In this document: positions 45,039 through 53,864 of the stretch, piece after piece
How positions within the stretch are numbered: the stretch's first letter is position 1
Layout: each line of letters opens with the position of its first letter
From: Pseudomonadota bacterium
GTDB taxonomy: Bacteria; Myxococcota_A; Bradymonadia; Bradymonadales; GCA-2716585
Length of the DNA: 59,193 nt
Assembly (NCBI GenBank): GCA_005804885.1
Contig: SYOX01000356.1
Location: 1-59,193, forward strand
Direction of reading: 5' to 3'
Translations under genes and position numbers: made by a program
The notes under the pieces: generated by a model
Databases searched by the model: none
What the model was told of the DNA's origin: nothing
What the model saw: only the letters and a program-made list of their open reading frames with translations

Positions 45039-45335
45039 ATGTCCATCGAGTCCGAGTCCTGCCCGCTCTGCGGGCGACCGCTGGTCCCTGGCCCTTGGGT
45101 CAACCGACACCACGTCGTGCCCAGGAGCCGAGGGGGCCGCGAGGTCTTTGACATTCACACGGTCTGCCACGACAAGATCCACGCGCTCTTCAGCGAGCGC
45201 GAGCTCGCCCAGGTCTACAACACCTTCGAGGCGCTGCTGGCCCACCCTGACATCCAGACCTTCGTGTCGTGGGTGGCCAGGAAGCCGCCCGAGTTCACCA
45301 CGGGCCACCGACAGGCCCGCCGAAAGCGCCGATAA
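45039..45335 (+). CDS. HNH endonuclease-like small protein
   Basis: A 98-residue HNH protein. Zinc-ligand Cys are in CPLCGRPL, then the HNH core RHHVVPRSRGGREVFD and VCHDKIHALF. The metal-binding and catalytic His are present, so nuclease activity is possible. The start is uncertain. The ATG at 45039 lies right after a T6 tract with no ribosome-binding site. An in-frame ATG at 44946 has AAGG upstream, but the extra 31 codons use unusual triplets (CTA, AGT, TTT) and span the hairpins. Its stop overlaps the ribosome-binding site of the radical SAM gene, so the two are probably co-transcribed. Confidence 0.78.
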   Translation: MSIESESCPLCGRPLVPGPWVNRHHVVPRSRGGREVFDIHTVCHDKIHALFSERELAQVYNTFEALLAHPDIQTFVSWVARKPPEFTTGHRQARRKRR

Positions 45336-45343
45336 GGAGCCCG

Positions 45344-46741
45344 ATGCCCTCCTCTGCCCCGCTGAAGATCGTCCTGATCAGCCCCTACGACCTGGGCCGC
45401 CAGCCCTTCGAACTGGCCCACCCTGCCGCGTGGCTGCGCCAGGCGGGCTTCGAGGTCGCCTGCGTCGATCTGAGCCAGGAGCGCCTGAGCGACGAGGCCC
45501 TCGACGGCGTCGGGCTGGTCGCCGTCCACCTCGGGATGCACACGGCCACCCGGATCGCCCTGGAGCTGGTCGCCAAGGTGCGCGCGCTGCGCCCCCAGGC
45601 CCACCTGTGCGCCTACGGGCTCTACGCGCCGATGAACGCCGCCTTGCTGCGCGAGGTCGGCTTCGGCACCCTGCTCGGCGGCGAGGTCGAGCCGGGGCTC
45701 CTGCACCTCGCGCGGCGGCTGGCCGAGGGGGATGATGGGCCGCAGCGGGAGCCGCTCATCGAGTTGAGCAGGATCGAGCACAGGGTCCCGGATCGCTCGA
45801 CGCTCAAGCCCCTGTCGCGCCACGCGGCGCTGATCCTGCCCGGAGGGGCGCGCAAGGTCGTCGGGCACGTCCAGGCCAGCCGGGGGTGCAAGCACCTGTG
45901 CCGCCACTGCCCCGTGGTCCCGGTCTACGGAGGGCGCTTCCGGATCGCCCCGGTGGACGTCGTGATGGCCGATATCGATCAGCAGATCCAGGCCGGCGCG
46001 GAGCACATCTCCTTTGGAGACCCGGACTTCCTCAACGGGCCGGGGCACGCGCTCAGGATCATCCGGGCGCTGCGGGCGGCGCACCCGGGGATGACCTGGG
46101 ACGCGGTCATCAAGATCGAGCACCTGCTGGAGCGGGCCGAGCTGCTGCCGGAGCTGGCGGCCTCGGGCTGCCTCTTTGTCACCTCGGCGGTCGAGTCGGT
46201 CGACGAGGCGACGCTGCTGGCCTTCGAAAAGGGGCACACGGGCGCGGACTTCGCGCGGGCGTCGCGGCTGATGCGGGAGGCTGGCATCGCGCTGAGCCCG
46301 ACCTTCGTGCCCTTCACGCCCTGGACGACGCTCAGGGGCTACGTCGAGCTGCTGGAGGCCGTCTGCGCCCTCGATCTCGTCGAGGCCGTCGCCCCGGTGC
46401 AGCTCTGCATCCGGCTGCTGGTGCCGGAGGGCTCGCGGCTGCTCGATCTGGAGGGCTTCCGGTCCTTGATCGGGGGCTTTGACCCGGCGCTGCTCGGCTA
46501 CCCGTGGCGCAACCCGGAGCCGGGCGTTGATGCCCTCCAGGTCGAGATCCAGAGCCTCGTCGAGGCCATGGAGGGGGAGAGCCGACGGGCGACCTTCGAG
46601 GCCATCTGGGCCAGGGCGCACGCGGCCCTGGGTCAGGCGGCGCCGCTCCTGGCGCCCTCCTCGGCCGAGGAGATCCCGAGGATGTCGGAGCCGTGGTACT
46701 GCTGCGCCGAGCCGACGCAGGCCCAGCTCACGGCGCTGTGA
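45344..46741 (+). CDS. CCAEP-tail radical SAM protein (CUAEP/CCAEP family)
   Basis: A 465-residue radical SAM enzyme. Residues 1-130 resemble a B12-binding-type Rossmann domain with the family feature GMHTATRIAL; DxHxxG is absent, so cobalamin binding is doubtful. The Fe-S/SAM motif is C-x3-C-x2-C in SRGCKHLCRHC. The C terminus ends WYCCAEP followed by TQAQLTAL: the CCAEP form of the family in which some members carry selenocysteine (CUAEP). Both Cys codons are TGC here, so there is no selenocysteine. AAGGAG overlaps the HNH stop. The substrate is unknown. The neighbouring NfuA-like gene could serve its Fe-S cluster. Confidence 0.87.
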   Translation: MPSSAPLKIVLISPYDLGRQPFELAHPAAWLRQAGFEVACVDLSQERLSDEALDGVGLVAVHLGMHTATRIALELVAKVRALRPQAHLCAYGLYAPMNAALLREVGFGTLLGGEVEPGLLHLARRLAEGDDGPQREPLIELSRIEHRVPDRSTLKPLSRHAALILPGGARKVVGHVQASRGCKHLCRHCPVVPVYGGRFRIAPVDVVMADIDQQIQAGAEHISFGDPDFLNGPGHALRIIRALRAAHPGMTWDAVIKIEHLLERAELLPELAASGCLFVTSAVESVDEATLLAFEKGHTGADFARASRLMREAGIALSPTFVPFTPWTTLRGYVELLEAVCALDLVEAVAPVQLCIRLLVPEGSRLLDLEGFRSLIGGFDPALLGYPWRNPEPGVDALQVEIQSLVEAMEGESRRATFEAIWARAHAALGQAAPLLAPSSAEEIPRMSEPWYCCAEPTQAQLTAL

Positions 46742-46771
46742 GGACGCCGACGAGGCAGGGCCGCGGCGGCG

Positions 46772-47041
46772 TCACTTGGAGGCGCTGTGGTAGGGGTTGC
46801 TGCCCTTGGCGTGGTCGGTCATGTCGACGATCTGGTTGATGGCGTCGCCGAAGGCCTCCTTGAGGGCGCGCTCGACGCCCTGCTTGAGCGTGGCCGAGGC
46901 CGACGAGCAGCCCTGGCAGCCGCCGGACATGCGCAGGTAGACATTGCCGTCGACGAAGTCCTCGAAGTGGATCTGGCCACCGTGAGAGGCCACGTAGGGG
47001 TTGATCTCCTTCTCCAGCACCTGCATGATCCGCCTTCTCAT
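46772..47041 (-). CDS. NifU/NfuA C-terminal-domain Fe-S scaffold protein
   Basis: An 89-residue NFU-domain protein. INPYVASHGGQIHFEDFVDG and MSGGCQGCSSASATLKQGVE hold the C-x2-C that binds a [4Fe-4S] cluster at a dimer interface and passes it to target enzymes. No other NifU or NfuA domain is fused. It starts 22 bases downstream of the ATP-grasp gene, so the two form an operon. It converges on the CCAEP radical SAM gene 30 bases away. The ATG has GAAGG directly before it; a second ATG five codons later has GAAGGCGG. Confidence 0.92.
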   Translation of the reverse strand: MRRRIMQVLEKEINPYVASHGGQIHFEDFVDGNVYLRMSGGCQGCSSASATLKQGVERALKEAFGDAINQIVDMTDHAKGSNPYHSASK

Positions 47042-47063
47042 CCTTCACTCTCCTGCCCGGACC

Positions 47064-48365
47064 TCAGGTCCGGCTCGTGGGTTTGAGGCCCTGCGGGGCC
47101 TGCTGGTCTTCACAGCGCGCCGGGTCGTCGACGATGACAACGGACAGCGAGCCGTGCGCCTTCCTGAGCGCGTCTTCAACCTCGGCGGGCTCCTCGCCGC
47201 GCGCCAGGATGAAGCCGAGGTAGCTGTCCCCCTCGGGCAGCGGCCGGATGACGCTCAGGGCGTGGGTGATGATCACGTCCTCGATCCCGGGAACCTGGCG
47301 AGCCTCGGTCGCGTCCGTGGACTTGAGGAGGCCCGCCCCTGGGATGGGGATCATCATCACCCCTGCGGCCCTTGTATCGACCTCCAGCGGCGTGTCAAGG
47401 CCCAGGGCGTGCCGCAGGATGATCTCCTCCAGCCCCGCGCCGGAGGCGAAGACAAGGGTCCGGGCGCACAGGCCCCCGATGGAGCGCGCGGCCACCTCCA
47501 AGGCCTTGGGGCCGTCCTGGCACAAGCGCACCTCGGCGTGGATCGGCCCCTCGGTCAGCCCGAGCGCCCAGGCGGCCTGCGCGGCGCAGGCCCCGATGGC
47601 CTGCTGGAGCGCCTGGGGGTGCCTTGAGGGGGTGACGTAGATCGTCTCTTCGAAGAAGGGCCCTACGAGGGGGTCGGGCTTGTCGAAGATCGCCAGGATC
47701 TCCAGGTCGCCGCCCCTCATCAGCCCCTCGACGGCCACCTCCTGGCCGTCCATGTAGGACTCCACGAGGATCCTGTGGTGCAGGGGGTCGGGATCGAGGC
47801 TGGCGAGCAGGCGGCGCAGCCGCAGGAAGGCGGCGACGAACTGCGGGCCGTCGTCGGCGCGCATCACGCCCCGGCTGCCCGACAGCCCCAGGGGCTTGAG
47901 GACGCAAGGCAGGCCGACGGCCTCCACGACGCGGTCGAGGCAGGCGGCCGGGTCGTCATTGCGATCGAGGTCGACGAAACGCGGCCCGGGCAGGCCAGCG
48001 GCGGCCAGGGCGCGGCGGGTGGCGCGCTTGTCGCCAGCGCGACGGACGGCCTCGGGGTCGTTGGAGCGCAGGCCGAGCGCGCGGCAGGCCGACGCGGCGA
48101 CGACGCTGTAGCGCGCGTCGACGGCCACGATGGCGTCGAAGGGGCGACGGGCGTGGGCGGCGGCGATGGCCTCCAGCGCGCGGGCCTCGTCGTCCATCGG
48201 GACCGTCATGAGGCCGCCGCCGCTGAGCGCCTCGACCGAGGAGCGCTCGTCGGTGGCCACCACGACCTCCAGCGGCAGCTTGAGGGCGTCGGCGGCCCGG
48301 AGGAAGTCTGCGGTCTTGTAGGCGCGCGTCGGGCAGAGCAGCAGGAGTCGGTGGGTCGGGGCCAT
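47064..48365 (-). CDS. ATP-grasp domain protein (carboxylate-amine ligase type)
   Basis: A 433-residue ATP-grasp enzyme. N-terminal preATP-grasp Rossmann domain (HRLLLLCPTRAYKTADF), then PCVLKPLGLSGSRGVMRA (ATP-binding Lys and Gly loop), ILVESYMDGQEVAVEG, and the Mg-binding IHAEVRL with LEVAARSIGG. This is the layout of carnosine-synthase/LysX-like ligases that join a carboxylate to an amine via acyl phosphate. Substrates are unknown. The start is the ATG at 48365-48363; the frame is open much further upstream through antisense of the PP2C gene. It is followed by the NfuA-like gene and is divergent from the PP2C gene. Confidence 0.88.
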   Translation of the reverse strand: MAPTHRLLLLCPTRAYKTADFLRAADALKLPLEVVVATDERSSVEALSGGGLMTVPMDDEARALEAIAAAHARRPFDAIVAVDARYSVVAASACRALGLRSNDPEAVRRAGDKRATRRALAAAGLPGPRFVDLDRNDDPAACLDRVVEAVGLPCVLKPLGLSGSRGVMRADDGPQFVAAFLRLRRLLASLDPDPLHHRILVESYMDGQEVAVEGLMRGGDLEILAIFDKPDPLVGPFFEETIYVTPSRHPQALQQAIGACAAQAAWALGLTEGPIHAEVRLCQDGPKALEVAARSIGGLCARTLVFASGAGLEEIILRHALGLDTPLEVDTRAAGVMMIPIPGAGLLKSTDATEARQVPGIEDVIITHALSVIRPLPEGDSYLGFILARGEEPAEVEDALRKAHGSLSVVIVDDPARCEDQQAPQGLKPTSRT

Positions 48366-48470
48366 GGCGCTCGGGGTCGGATCGCGGGTTGAAAAGTGCG
48401 GGGCACCTGGTCGAAGATGACCTGCGATGACCACCTTACAACGAATCGGCGGCGAGGGCACCTGGGCAGG

Positions 48471-49604
48471 ATGACGTTGAACGCGGACATGACGCGGCTC
48501 AGGGACCTGATGCGGGCGCCGCTCCCGGATGAGGCGCTCGTGCGCGCCGTGGCCGAGGTCCTCAAGGCCGTCGGCCCCCAGGGCGGCGCGGTGGCGCTGG
48601 ACTACGTCAGCGACCACATGGCCCGGTGGCCCGATCATCGGCGGGTCCAGCTGCGGCACCTCGTCCCGGCGCTGCGCCTGCACGGGCGCGGGCCGACGCG
48701 GCTGGGGGTCCGGGCGGCGGGGCAGAGCCATCCGGGGGCCATTCGGGAGCGCAATGAGGATGACTACCAACTTATCGTCGAACATCAGCTTTTCATGATC
48801 GCGGACGGGATGGGGGGCCATTGCAGCGGCTGGCTGGCGTCGAAGGTGGCGCTCTGGGGGGCGATAGAGCGCTACCAGCGGGGCGACGAGCCGGGCTGGG
48901 CCGAGGGGCGCGCGGATCCGACGCGGGATCGGCTCATCGAGGCGATGACGCAGGCCAACGAGCGGGTCCGGCGGATCGCTCTGCCGGGCATCGGATCGAC
49001 GGTGGCGGCGCTGTGTCTGTCGGAGGGCAGAGCGCTGATCGCCCACGCGGGCGACTGCAGGGTCTACCGGCTTGGGGCGGCGGGGCTTGAGGCCTTGACC
49101 CGCGATCACACGCTGCTGACGGCGTGGGACGACCCGTCACGGCCCCTGCCGGCGCACTATCACGGCATCGTCACGAGCGCGATGGGCTGCAGCGAGATCG
49201 TCGAGGTGGAGATCGGCGAGTTCGCCTTCGGAGCCGGCGATCGCTTCTTGCTGTGCACCGACGGGGTCCACAAGGTGCTTCAGGAGGAGGCGCTGGCGGC
49301 GCTCCTTGAGGCGCACGGGGGTGATCCGGAGGGCGCCTGTGAGGCCATCGTGGCCGCGGCGATGGCGCGCGAGCCCGCCGACAACCTCAGCGCGTGCGTG
49401 GTCGAGGTGGTCGAGGCTCAGAGCGAGAGCCTGGGCTCAGGTCGCAGCGCGCCGCCGGAGGTCGGGTGGCTGTACTGCGTCGCCGGGCCGCTTGAGGAGG
49501 TGCCGCAGCGGTGGCGCGAGGTGGAGCAAGGGGCGGGGGCGATAGCGTGGTTTAACGATCTGCATCAACTCATCATGGGGCAGGACGTTGACATCGGGGG
49601 TTGA
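48471..49604 (+). CDS. PP2C-family Ser/Thr protein phosphatase
   Basis: A 377-residue PPM/PP2C phosphatase. After about 80 helical residues the catalytic domain begins SHPGAIRERNEDDYQL and carries ADGMGGHCSG, GSTVAALCLSEG, AHAGDCRVYRL, LLCTDGVHK and PADNLSACVV. All metal-binding Asp of the core are present, so it should be active. A C-terminal 55-residue tail with four Trp is unassigned. It ends 110 bases before the three-FHA electron-transfer gene on the same strand, and phospho-Thr turnover is an obvious link. The start at 48471 is chosen by position; an ATG six codons later is also possible. Confidence 0.9.
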   Translation: MTLNADMTRLRDLMRAPLPDEALVRAVAEVLKAVGPQGGAVALDYVSDHMARWPDHRRVQLRHLVPALRLHGRGPTRLGVRAAGQSHPGAIRERNEDDYQLIVEHQLFMIADGMGGHCSGWLASKVALWGAIERYQRGDEPGWAEGRADPTRDRLIEAMTQANERVRRIALPGIGSTVAALCLSEGRALIAHAGDCRVYRLGAAGLEALTRDHTLLTAWDDPSRPLPAHYHGIVTSAMGCSEIVEVEIGEFAFGAGDRFLLCTDGVHKVLQEEALAALLEAHGGDPEGACEAIVAAAMAREPADNLSACVVEVVEAQSESLGSGRSAPPEVGWLYCVAGPLEEVPQRWREVEQGAGAIAWFNDLHQLIMGQDVDIGG

Positions 49605-49714
49605 CTCGCGCCACTGTGGGGCTGGTCGTCACAGGATAGAGCGCCAGATGCTCAGGATCCCAAATCCAATCTCCTCCCGGGAAGTGGGCGGGGGGCCCGA
49701 GAAAGAGAGAGAAC

Positions 49715-52700
49715 ATGGTCGTTCTTGAATTTGTCCGCGGCTCGCAGGCGGGCATGAAGGTCGAGTTGGACAAGGCCCGGATCACGATGGGCCGCGATCC
49801 AGAGAGCGACGTGGTGTTGACGGACCAGCGCACGTCGTGGAACCACTGCGTGATCGAGTGGACCGAGAACGGCTACGTGCTCATCGATCTGGGCAGCAGC
49901 AACGGGACCTACATCGGCGACGAGCTGCGGCCCGTGACCGTGCCTGAGCGGCTGACCTACGGCGAGTCCATCTGGTTCGGGGACACGGAGGTGCTCTTCC
50001 GGACGAACCTGGAGGTCAAGGGCCACGAGATCGCCGCGGAGGGCAAGAAGCCGCCCGTCGGCGCGACGATGACTCTGGACGCGCGCTCGGCCTTGGCGAT
50101 GATGGAGCAGGTCCATCAGCTCAAGGCGCAGAAGATGCGCAAGAAGAACGTCGATGGCCGCAACCTCAACACCAACCCGGCGGAGCTCTGGGAGGGGGTC
50201 ACCGACGAGAGCGTGGTGGTCGACGAGGTGCTCCGCGAGGAGGATCTGGCGTCCTTCCCCGACTCCTTCCGCCTGCGGGCCAAGCTGATCTTCCTGGCAG
50301 GCCCCCACGCGGGCCGCGAGATCTTCCTGGGGAGCAAGCCGACGACCTTTGGGCGCGCCGAGGACAACGTCTGCCCGCTGGAGGACGACGTCTGCTCGCG
50401 CTACCACACGGAGGTGACCCGCGACGAGAAGGGGATCTACTACGTCAGCGACCTGGGCAGCCGCAACGGCACGGCGCTCAACGGCAAGGACATCCGCGAC
50501 AAGACCCCGCTGCAGCACCGCTCGCTGATGACGCTGGGTCAGAGCATCATCGAGTTCCACGCCCAGAACATCGACGAGCGCACCGAGAACCCGCTCTCGA
50601 CGGTGGCGATGAGCCTGCCGCTCTACGCCTTCCAGGGCAAGGTGCTGACGCAGTACGAGATCACGCTGGGCCTGGATCCGACCAGCGACCTCTTCCTCGA
50701 CGATCGCTCGGTGGATCGTCACCACGCCACGATCCAGTGGCGCGGGGACCACTTCCAGATCCGCGACTCGTCCAACCGCGGCACCAAGGTCAACGACAAG
50801 CGCATCATCCAGCACGATCTGGTCCACGGCGACAAGATCAACATCGGCGTCTTCACGCTCGCCATCGGGATCGAGGGCCTGCGGGCCAACATCGAGATCG
50901 AGCGCCTGGCCTTCCAGGACGCGGCCGAGAGCTTCGTCTCGGCGCCCTCGGATCGCGGCTCCTACAAGACGATGTTCCGGATCGACGTGCCGGCGGTGCT
51001 CAAGGAGCGCGTGCCGACGGCCTCCGAGCAGGCCCCTGAGGGGGTCGACATGTCCAAGATGGGCGTGCGCAGGCTCACCACCTGGGTCGCGCCCATGGAG
51101 ACGCAGGCCAGCTGGCGCCTGCCGCTCTTGCTGATGGGCGGCATCTTCACCATCGTCTCCTTCGTGGCCCTCTTCGCCGTCACCGGCGGCACGGCCTTCA
51201 TGAACGAGCCCCTGAGCGAGATCCACAACTCGCCGGCCTTCACGGCCGTGGCCGACTCCACCGAGAGCGTCAGCGCCAACTGCACCGCCTGCCACAGCGT
51301 CTTCAAGGGCCTGTCGCAGGACAACTGCAAGGGCTGCCACACCGACGTCACCCACCGCGCAAGCCACCTGGCCGCCGTCGACAAGGGCGAGAAGCGCTTC
51401 GATCCGAACTGCACCTCCTGCCACAAGGAGCACCAGAGCAAGGAGGCCCTGCTCGCCTTCACCAACACCCGCTGCATCGACTGCCACACCTCCAACCCCC
51501 ACGGCGACCTGGCCAGCAAGCCCCCGCCCTCGCCCAAGGGCCTGGAGAAGATGCGCGCCAAGGCCCAGTCGATCCCCGTGCGCACGCTCTCGCGCGACGA
51601 GCTGCACGCCAAACACGCCGGCCTCGATCGCCGCTGCGTCGGCTGCCACTCCAAGGCCGACATGAGCGGCCCGCTGGACAACCCCGGCTCGGCCTGCTTC
51701 CGCTGCCACGACGCCGGCACCATCTCGGACCTCAAGGGCGCCACGGACTGCGTCTCCTGCCACGGCGGCGAGCACAGCGGCTCGGAGCCGCTCAAGCTGG
51801 TCAAGGCCCTGGGCGAGGACAAGATCAAGGCCGCCGCGGCGCCCTTCGGCGACACCAGCGGCTTTACGCTCAAGTCCATCGCCAAGGGCTTCGGCCTGGC
51901 CCTGCTGCTCTTCTTCCCGCTGGGGCTGATCCTGATGGGCCACGGCGTCTTCACCTCCTTCGTGGCGCGCCGCCACCGCGAGGAGGACTTCGTCCCGCCG
52001 CCCAACCCCGACAACTACTACGTCATCATCGACCCGGAGATCTGCGTCGCGATCAGCGCCTGCGCCTACGCCTGCCCCTACAACGTCATCGAGCTCGAAG
52101 GCAGCCCCAAGCAGGCCGTCACCAAGCGGATCGGCGCCTGCCACGGCTGCCGGGCCTGCGAGAAGGTCTGCACCCCGAACGCCATCATCGTCGTCAAGGC
52201 CGGCGAGGGCCTGCCCTCGAAGGACTTCCCCGACCTGGATCCCTACTATCAGGCCCCGGACGTGCCCGGCCTCTTCCTCATCGGCCAGGTGACCGAGTTC
52301 AAGGGCCTGATGAAGAACGCCAGCAACATGGCCGTCCGCGTCCTTGAGTACGTCAACATGCAGGGCCTCAAGCCCGGCGACGCCAAGAAGAAGGGCTTCG
52401 ACGTGGAGATCTTCATCGCCGGCGCCGGCCCCGGCGGCGTCTCGGCCGCCGTCAAGGCCAAGCAGATGGGCTACAGCGCCGTCCTTTGCGAGAAGACCAC
52501 GGCCGTCGCCAACACCCACCGCAACAGCATGCCCAAGGGCAAGCACCTGCAGCCCAACCCGCCCCTGCTGGCGGGCATCGGCCCGGCCGTCCCCTCCAAG
52601 TACGACACCCCCGAGCGCCCCAAGGAGGACGTCATCAACGACTTCGAGCGCGTCCTGAAGCAGGCCGGCGTCGAGGTCGTCTTCCGACAGGAGATCAAGG

Positions 52701-53269
52701 ACGTCAAGCCCGACGGCGAGGGCTTCATCGTGACGACCACCAGCGGCACCTACAGGGCGCTCAAGGTCATCCTGTCCATCGGCAACAACGGCAACCCCCG
52801 CAAGGCCGGCTGCCTCGGCGAGGATCTGGACAAGGTCCTCTACAGCCTCGTCGATCCCGACGTCTACAACGGCAAGAAGATCCTCGTCCTGGGCGGCGGC
52901 AACTCGGCCGTCGAGGCCGCCTTCGCCATGGCCGACGCCAACGGCGGCACCAACGAGGTCACCCTCTCCTACCGCGGCGGCGTCGAGAAGATGAGCATCT
53001 CCGGCATGAACAAGGAGAAGCTCCTCAAGTACGCCGACCAGGGCAAGCTCAAGCTCATGCTCAACTTCAGCCCCGTCGAGATCAAGGAGACCACCATCGT
53101 CATGAAGGGAGAGGCCGGCCAGGTCGAGGTCCCCAACGACTTCACCTTCGTCTTCTTCGGCTCGCTCGCGCCCCGCAAGTGGCTCGAGCAGATCGGCGTC
53201 AAGTACGCCTCCAAGCCCGCCAACTGGAACCCCGGCGCCACCGACGACCTCTCCTTCCTCAAGGCCTGA
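49715..53269 (+). CDS. Three-FHA / heptahaem cytochrome / ferredoxin / FAD-NAD oxidoreductase fusion
   Basis: A 1184-residue membrane protein with an unusual order. Three FHA domains: GR26-27, S41, SSNGT; GR213-214, SR228-229, SRNGT; and a degenerate one with GL319-320 and SNRGT. A membrane helix (about 468-492) leads to seven CxxCH haem motifs (CTACH at 523 through CVSCH at 679), then a second helix (about 726-751). Next are two ferredoxin motifs: C777-x5-C783-x3-C787-P, with the second Cys replaced, and a complete C809-x2-C-x2-C-x3-C. A thioredoxin-reductase-like module has FAD GAGPGGVSAA (near 905) and NAD GGGNSAVEAA (near 1060). Predicted topology: FHA inside, haems in the periplasm, Fe-S/FAD inside, so electrons could cross the membrane under phospho-Thr control. 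GAAAGAGAGAG precedes the ATG. Confidence 0.9.
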   Translation: MVVLEFVRGSQAGMKVELDKARITMGRDPESDVVLTDQRTSWNHCVIEWTENGYVLIDLGSSNGTYIGDELRPVTVPERLTYGESIWFGDTEVLFRTNLEVKGHEIAAEGKKPPVGATMTLDARSALAMMEQVHQLKAQKMRKKNVDGRNLNTNPAELWEGVTDESVVVDEVLREEDLASFPDSFRLRAKLIFLAGPHAGREIFLGSKPTTFGRAEDNVCPLEDDVCSRYHTEVTRDEKGIYYVSDLGSRNGTALNGKDIRDKTPLQHRSLMTLGQSIIEFHAQNIDERTENPLSTVAMSLPLYAFQGKVLTQYEITLGLDPTSDLFLDDRSVDRHHATIQWRGDHFQIRDSSNRGTKVNDKRIIQHDLVHGDKINIGVFTLAIGIEGLRANIEIERLAFQDAAESFVSAPSDRGSYKTMFRIDVPAVLKERVPTASEQAPEGVDMSKMGVRRLTTWVAPMETQASWRLPLLLMGGIFTIVSFVALFAVTGGTAFMNEPLSEIHNSPAFTAVADSTESVSANCTACHSVFKGLSQDNCKGCHTDVTHRASHLAAVDKGEKRFDPNCTSCHKEHQSKEALLAFTNTRCIDCHTSNPHGDLASKPPPSPKGLEKMRAKAQSIPVRTLSRDELHAKHAGLDRRCVGCHSKADMSGPLDNPGSACFRCHDAGTISDLKGATDCVSCHGGEHSGSEPLKLVKALGEDKIKAAAAPFGDTSGFTLKSIAKGFGLALLLFFPLGLILMGHGVFTSFVARRHREEDFVPPPNPDNYYVIIDPEICVAISACAYACPYNVIELEGSPKQAVTKRIGACHGCRACEKVCTPNAIIVVKAGEGLPSKDFPDLDPYYQAPDVPGLFLIGQVTEFKGLMKNASNMAVRVLEYVNMQGLKPGDAKKKGFDVEIFIAGAGPGGVSAAVKAKQMGYSAVLCEKTTAVANTHRNSMPKGKHLQPNPPLLAGIGPAVPSKYDTPERPKEDVINDFERVLKQAGVEVVFRQEIKDVKPDGEGFIVTTTSGTYRALKVILSIGNNGNPRKAGCLGEDLDKVLYSLVDPDVYNGKKILVLGGGNSAVEAAFAMADANGGTNEVTLSYRGGVEKMSISGMNKEKLLKYADQGKLKLMLNFSPVEIKETTIVMKGEAGQVEVPNDFTFVFFGSLAPRKWLEQIGVKYASKPANWNPGATDDLSFLKA

Positions 53270-53401
53270 TCCGACGGCCCTACCCAGGGCCGCTCTCCCC
53301 GACCTCTGCTCGATCCCCACCCCCGTGATTCGACGGATCGCCTCCGATCCGTCGTCATCACCGTCTCGCTCCATGGCTGGTTCGGACCCAATCAGCATCC
53401 G

Positions 53402-53728
53402 GGGAAGCCAACCATCACCCGGAAATGAAAAACATCGCCCGGGCAGCCCCGATCATCGACTCGGGCAGCTCGATCATCACTGTGGCAGCCCCGATCATCG
53501 ATCCGGGCAGCTCGATCATCACCGTGGCGCGAACAATCGTCATCCGGGCGAGCCAATCATCACCCGGAGATGAATAAACATCACACGGGCAGCCCCGATC
53601 ATCACCCGGAAATGAAAAACATCACCCGGGCAGCCCCGATCATCGATCCGGGCAGCTCGATCATCACCGCGGCGCGAACGATCGTCGCCGTGGCAGCCCG
53701 ATCATCATCCGGGCGAGGGCAATCGCTC
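53402..53728. repeat. Degenerate tandem repeat array, 21-bp period, about 15 copies
   Basis: Units resemble GGGCAGCCCCGATCATCGATC, with variants in GGAAATGAAAAACATC and GGCGCGAACRATCGTC. Longer matches confirm the period: GGAAATGAAA recurs after 189 bp (53421 and 53610) and GGCGCGAAC after 147 bp, both multiples of 21. It lies between two convergent redox genes. The flanks (53270-53401 and 53729-53973) hold no convincing gene, only the REP-like copy. Confidence 0.8.
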
Positions 53729-53864
53729 TTCGGACGGCCCGATCGCAACCGCGACGACACCGACCCCCGCCGCGACGACCTCGCCACCCGCCCGAGTCGG
53801 CCAGCGATCCCGCCAGCGGCTCCTGCGGCCCACCCACCCCCGATCCACCTCGTCTTCGAGGGCG

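Noticed and set aside
45344..46741. Selenocysteine in the radical SAM tail (CUAEP form)
   Set aside because: Both codons are TGC and the stop comes later, so this is the Cys (CCAEP) form. No SECIS need be sought.
53402..53728. CRISPR array
   Set aside because: The repeats are about 21 bp, degenerate and contiguous, with no unique spacers and no cas genes in the window.
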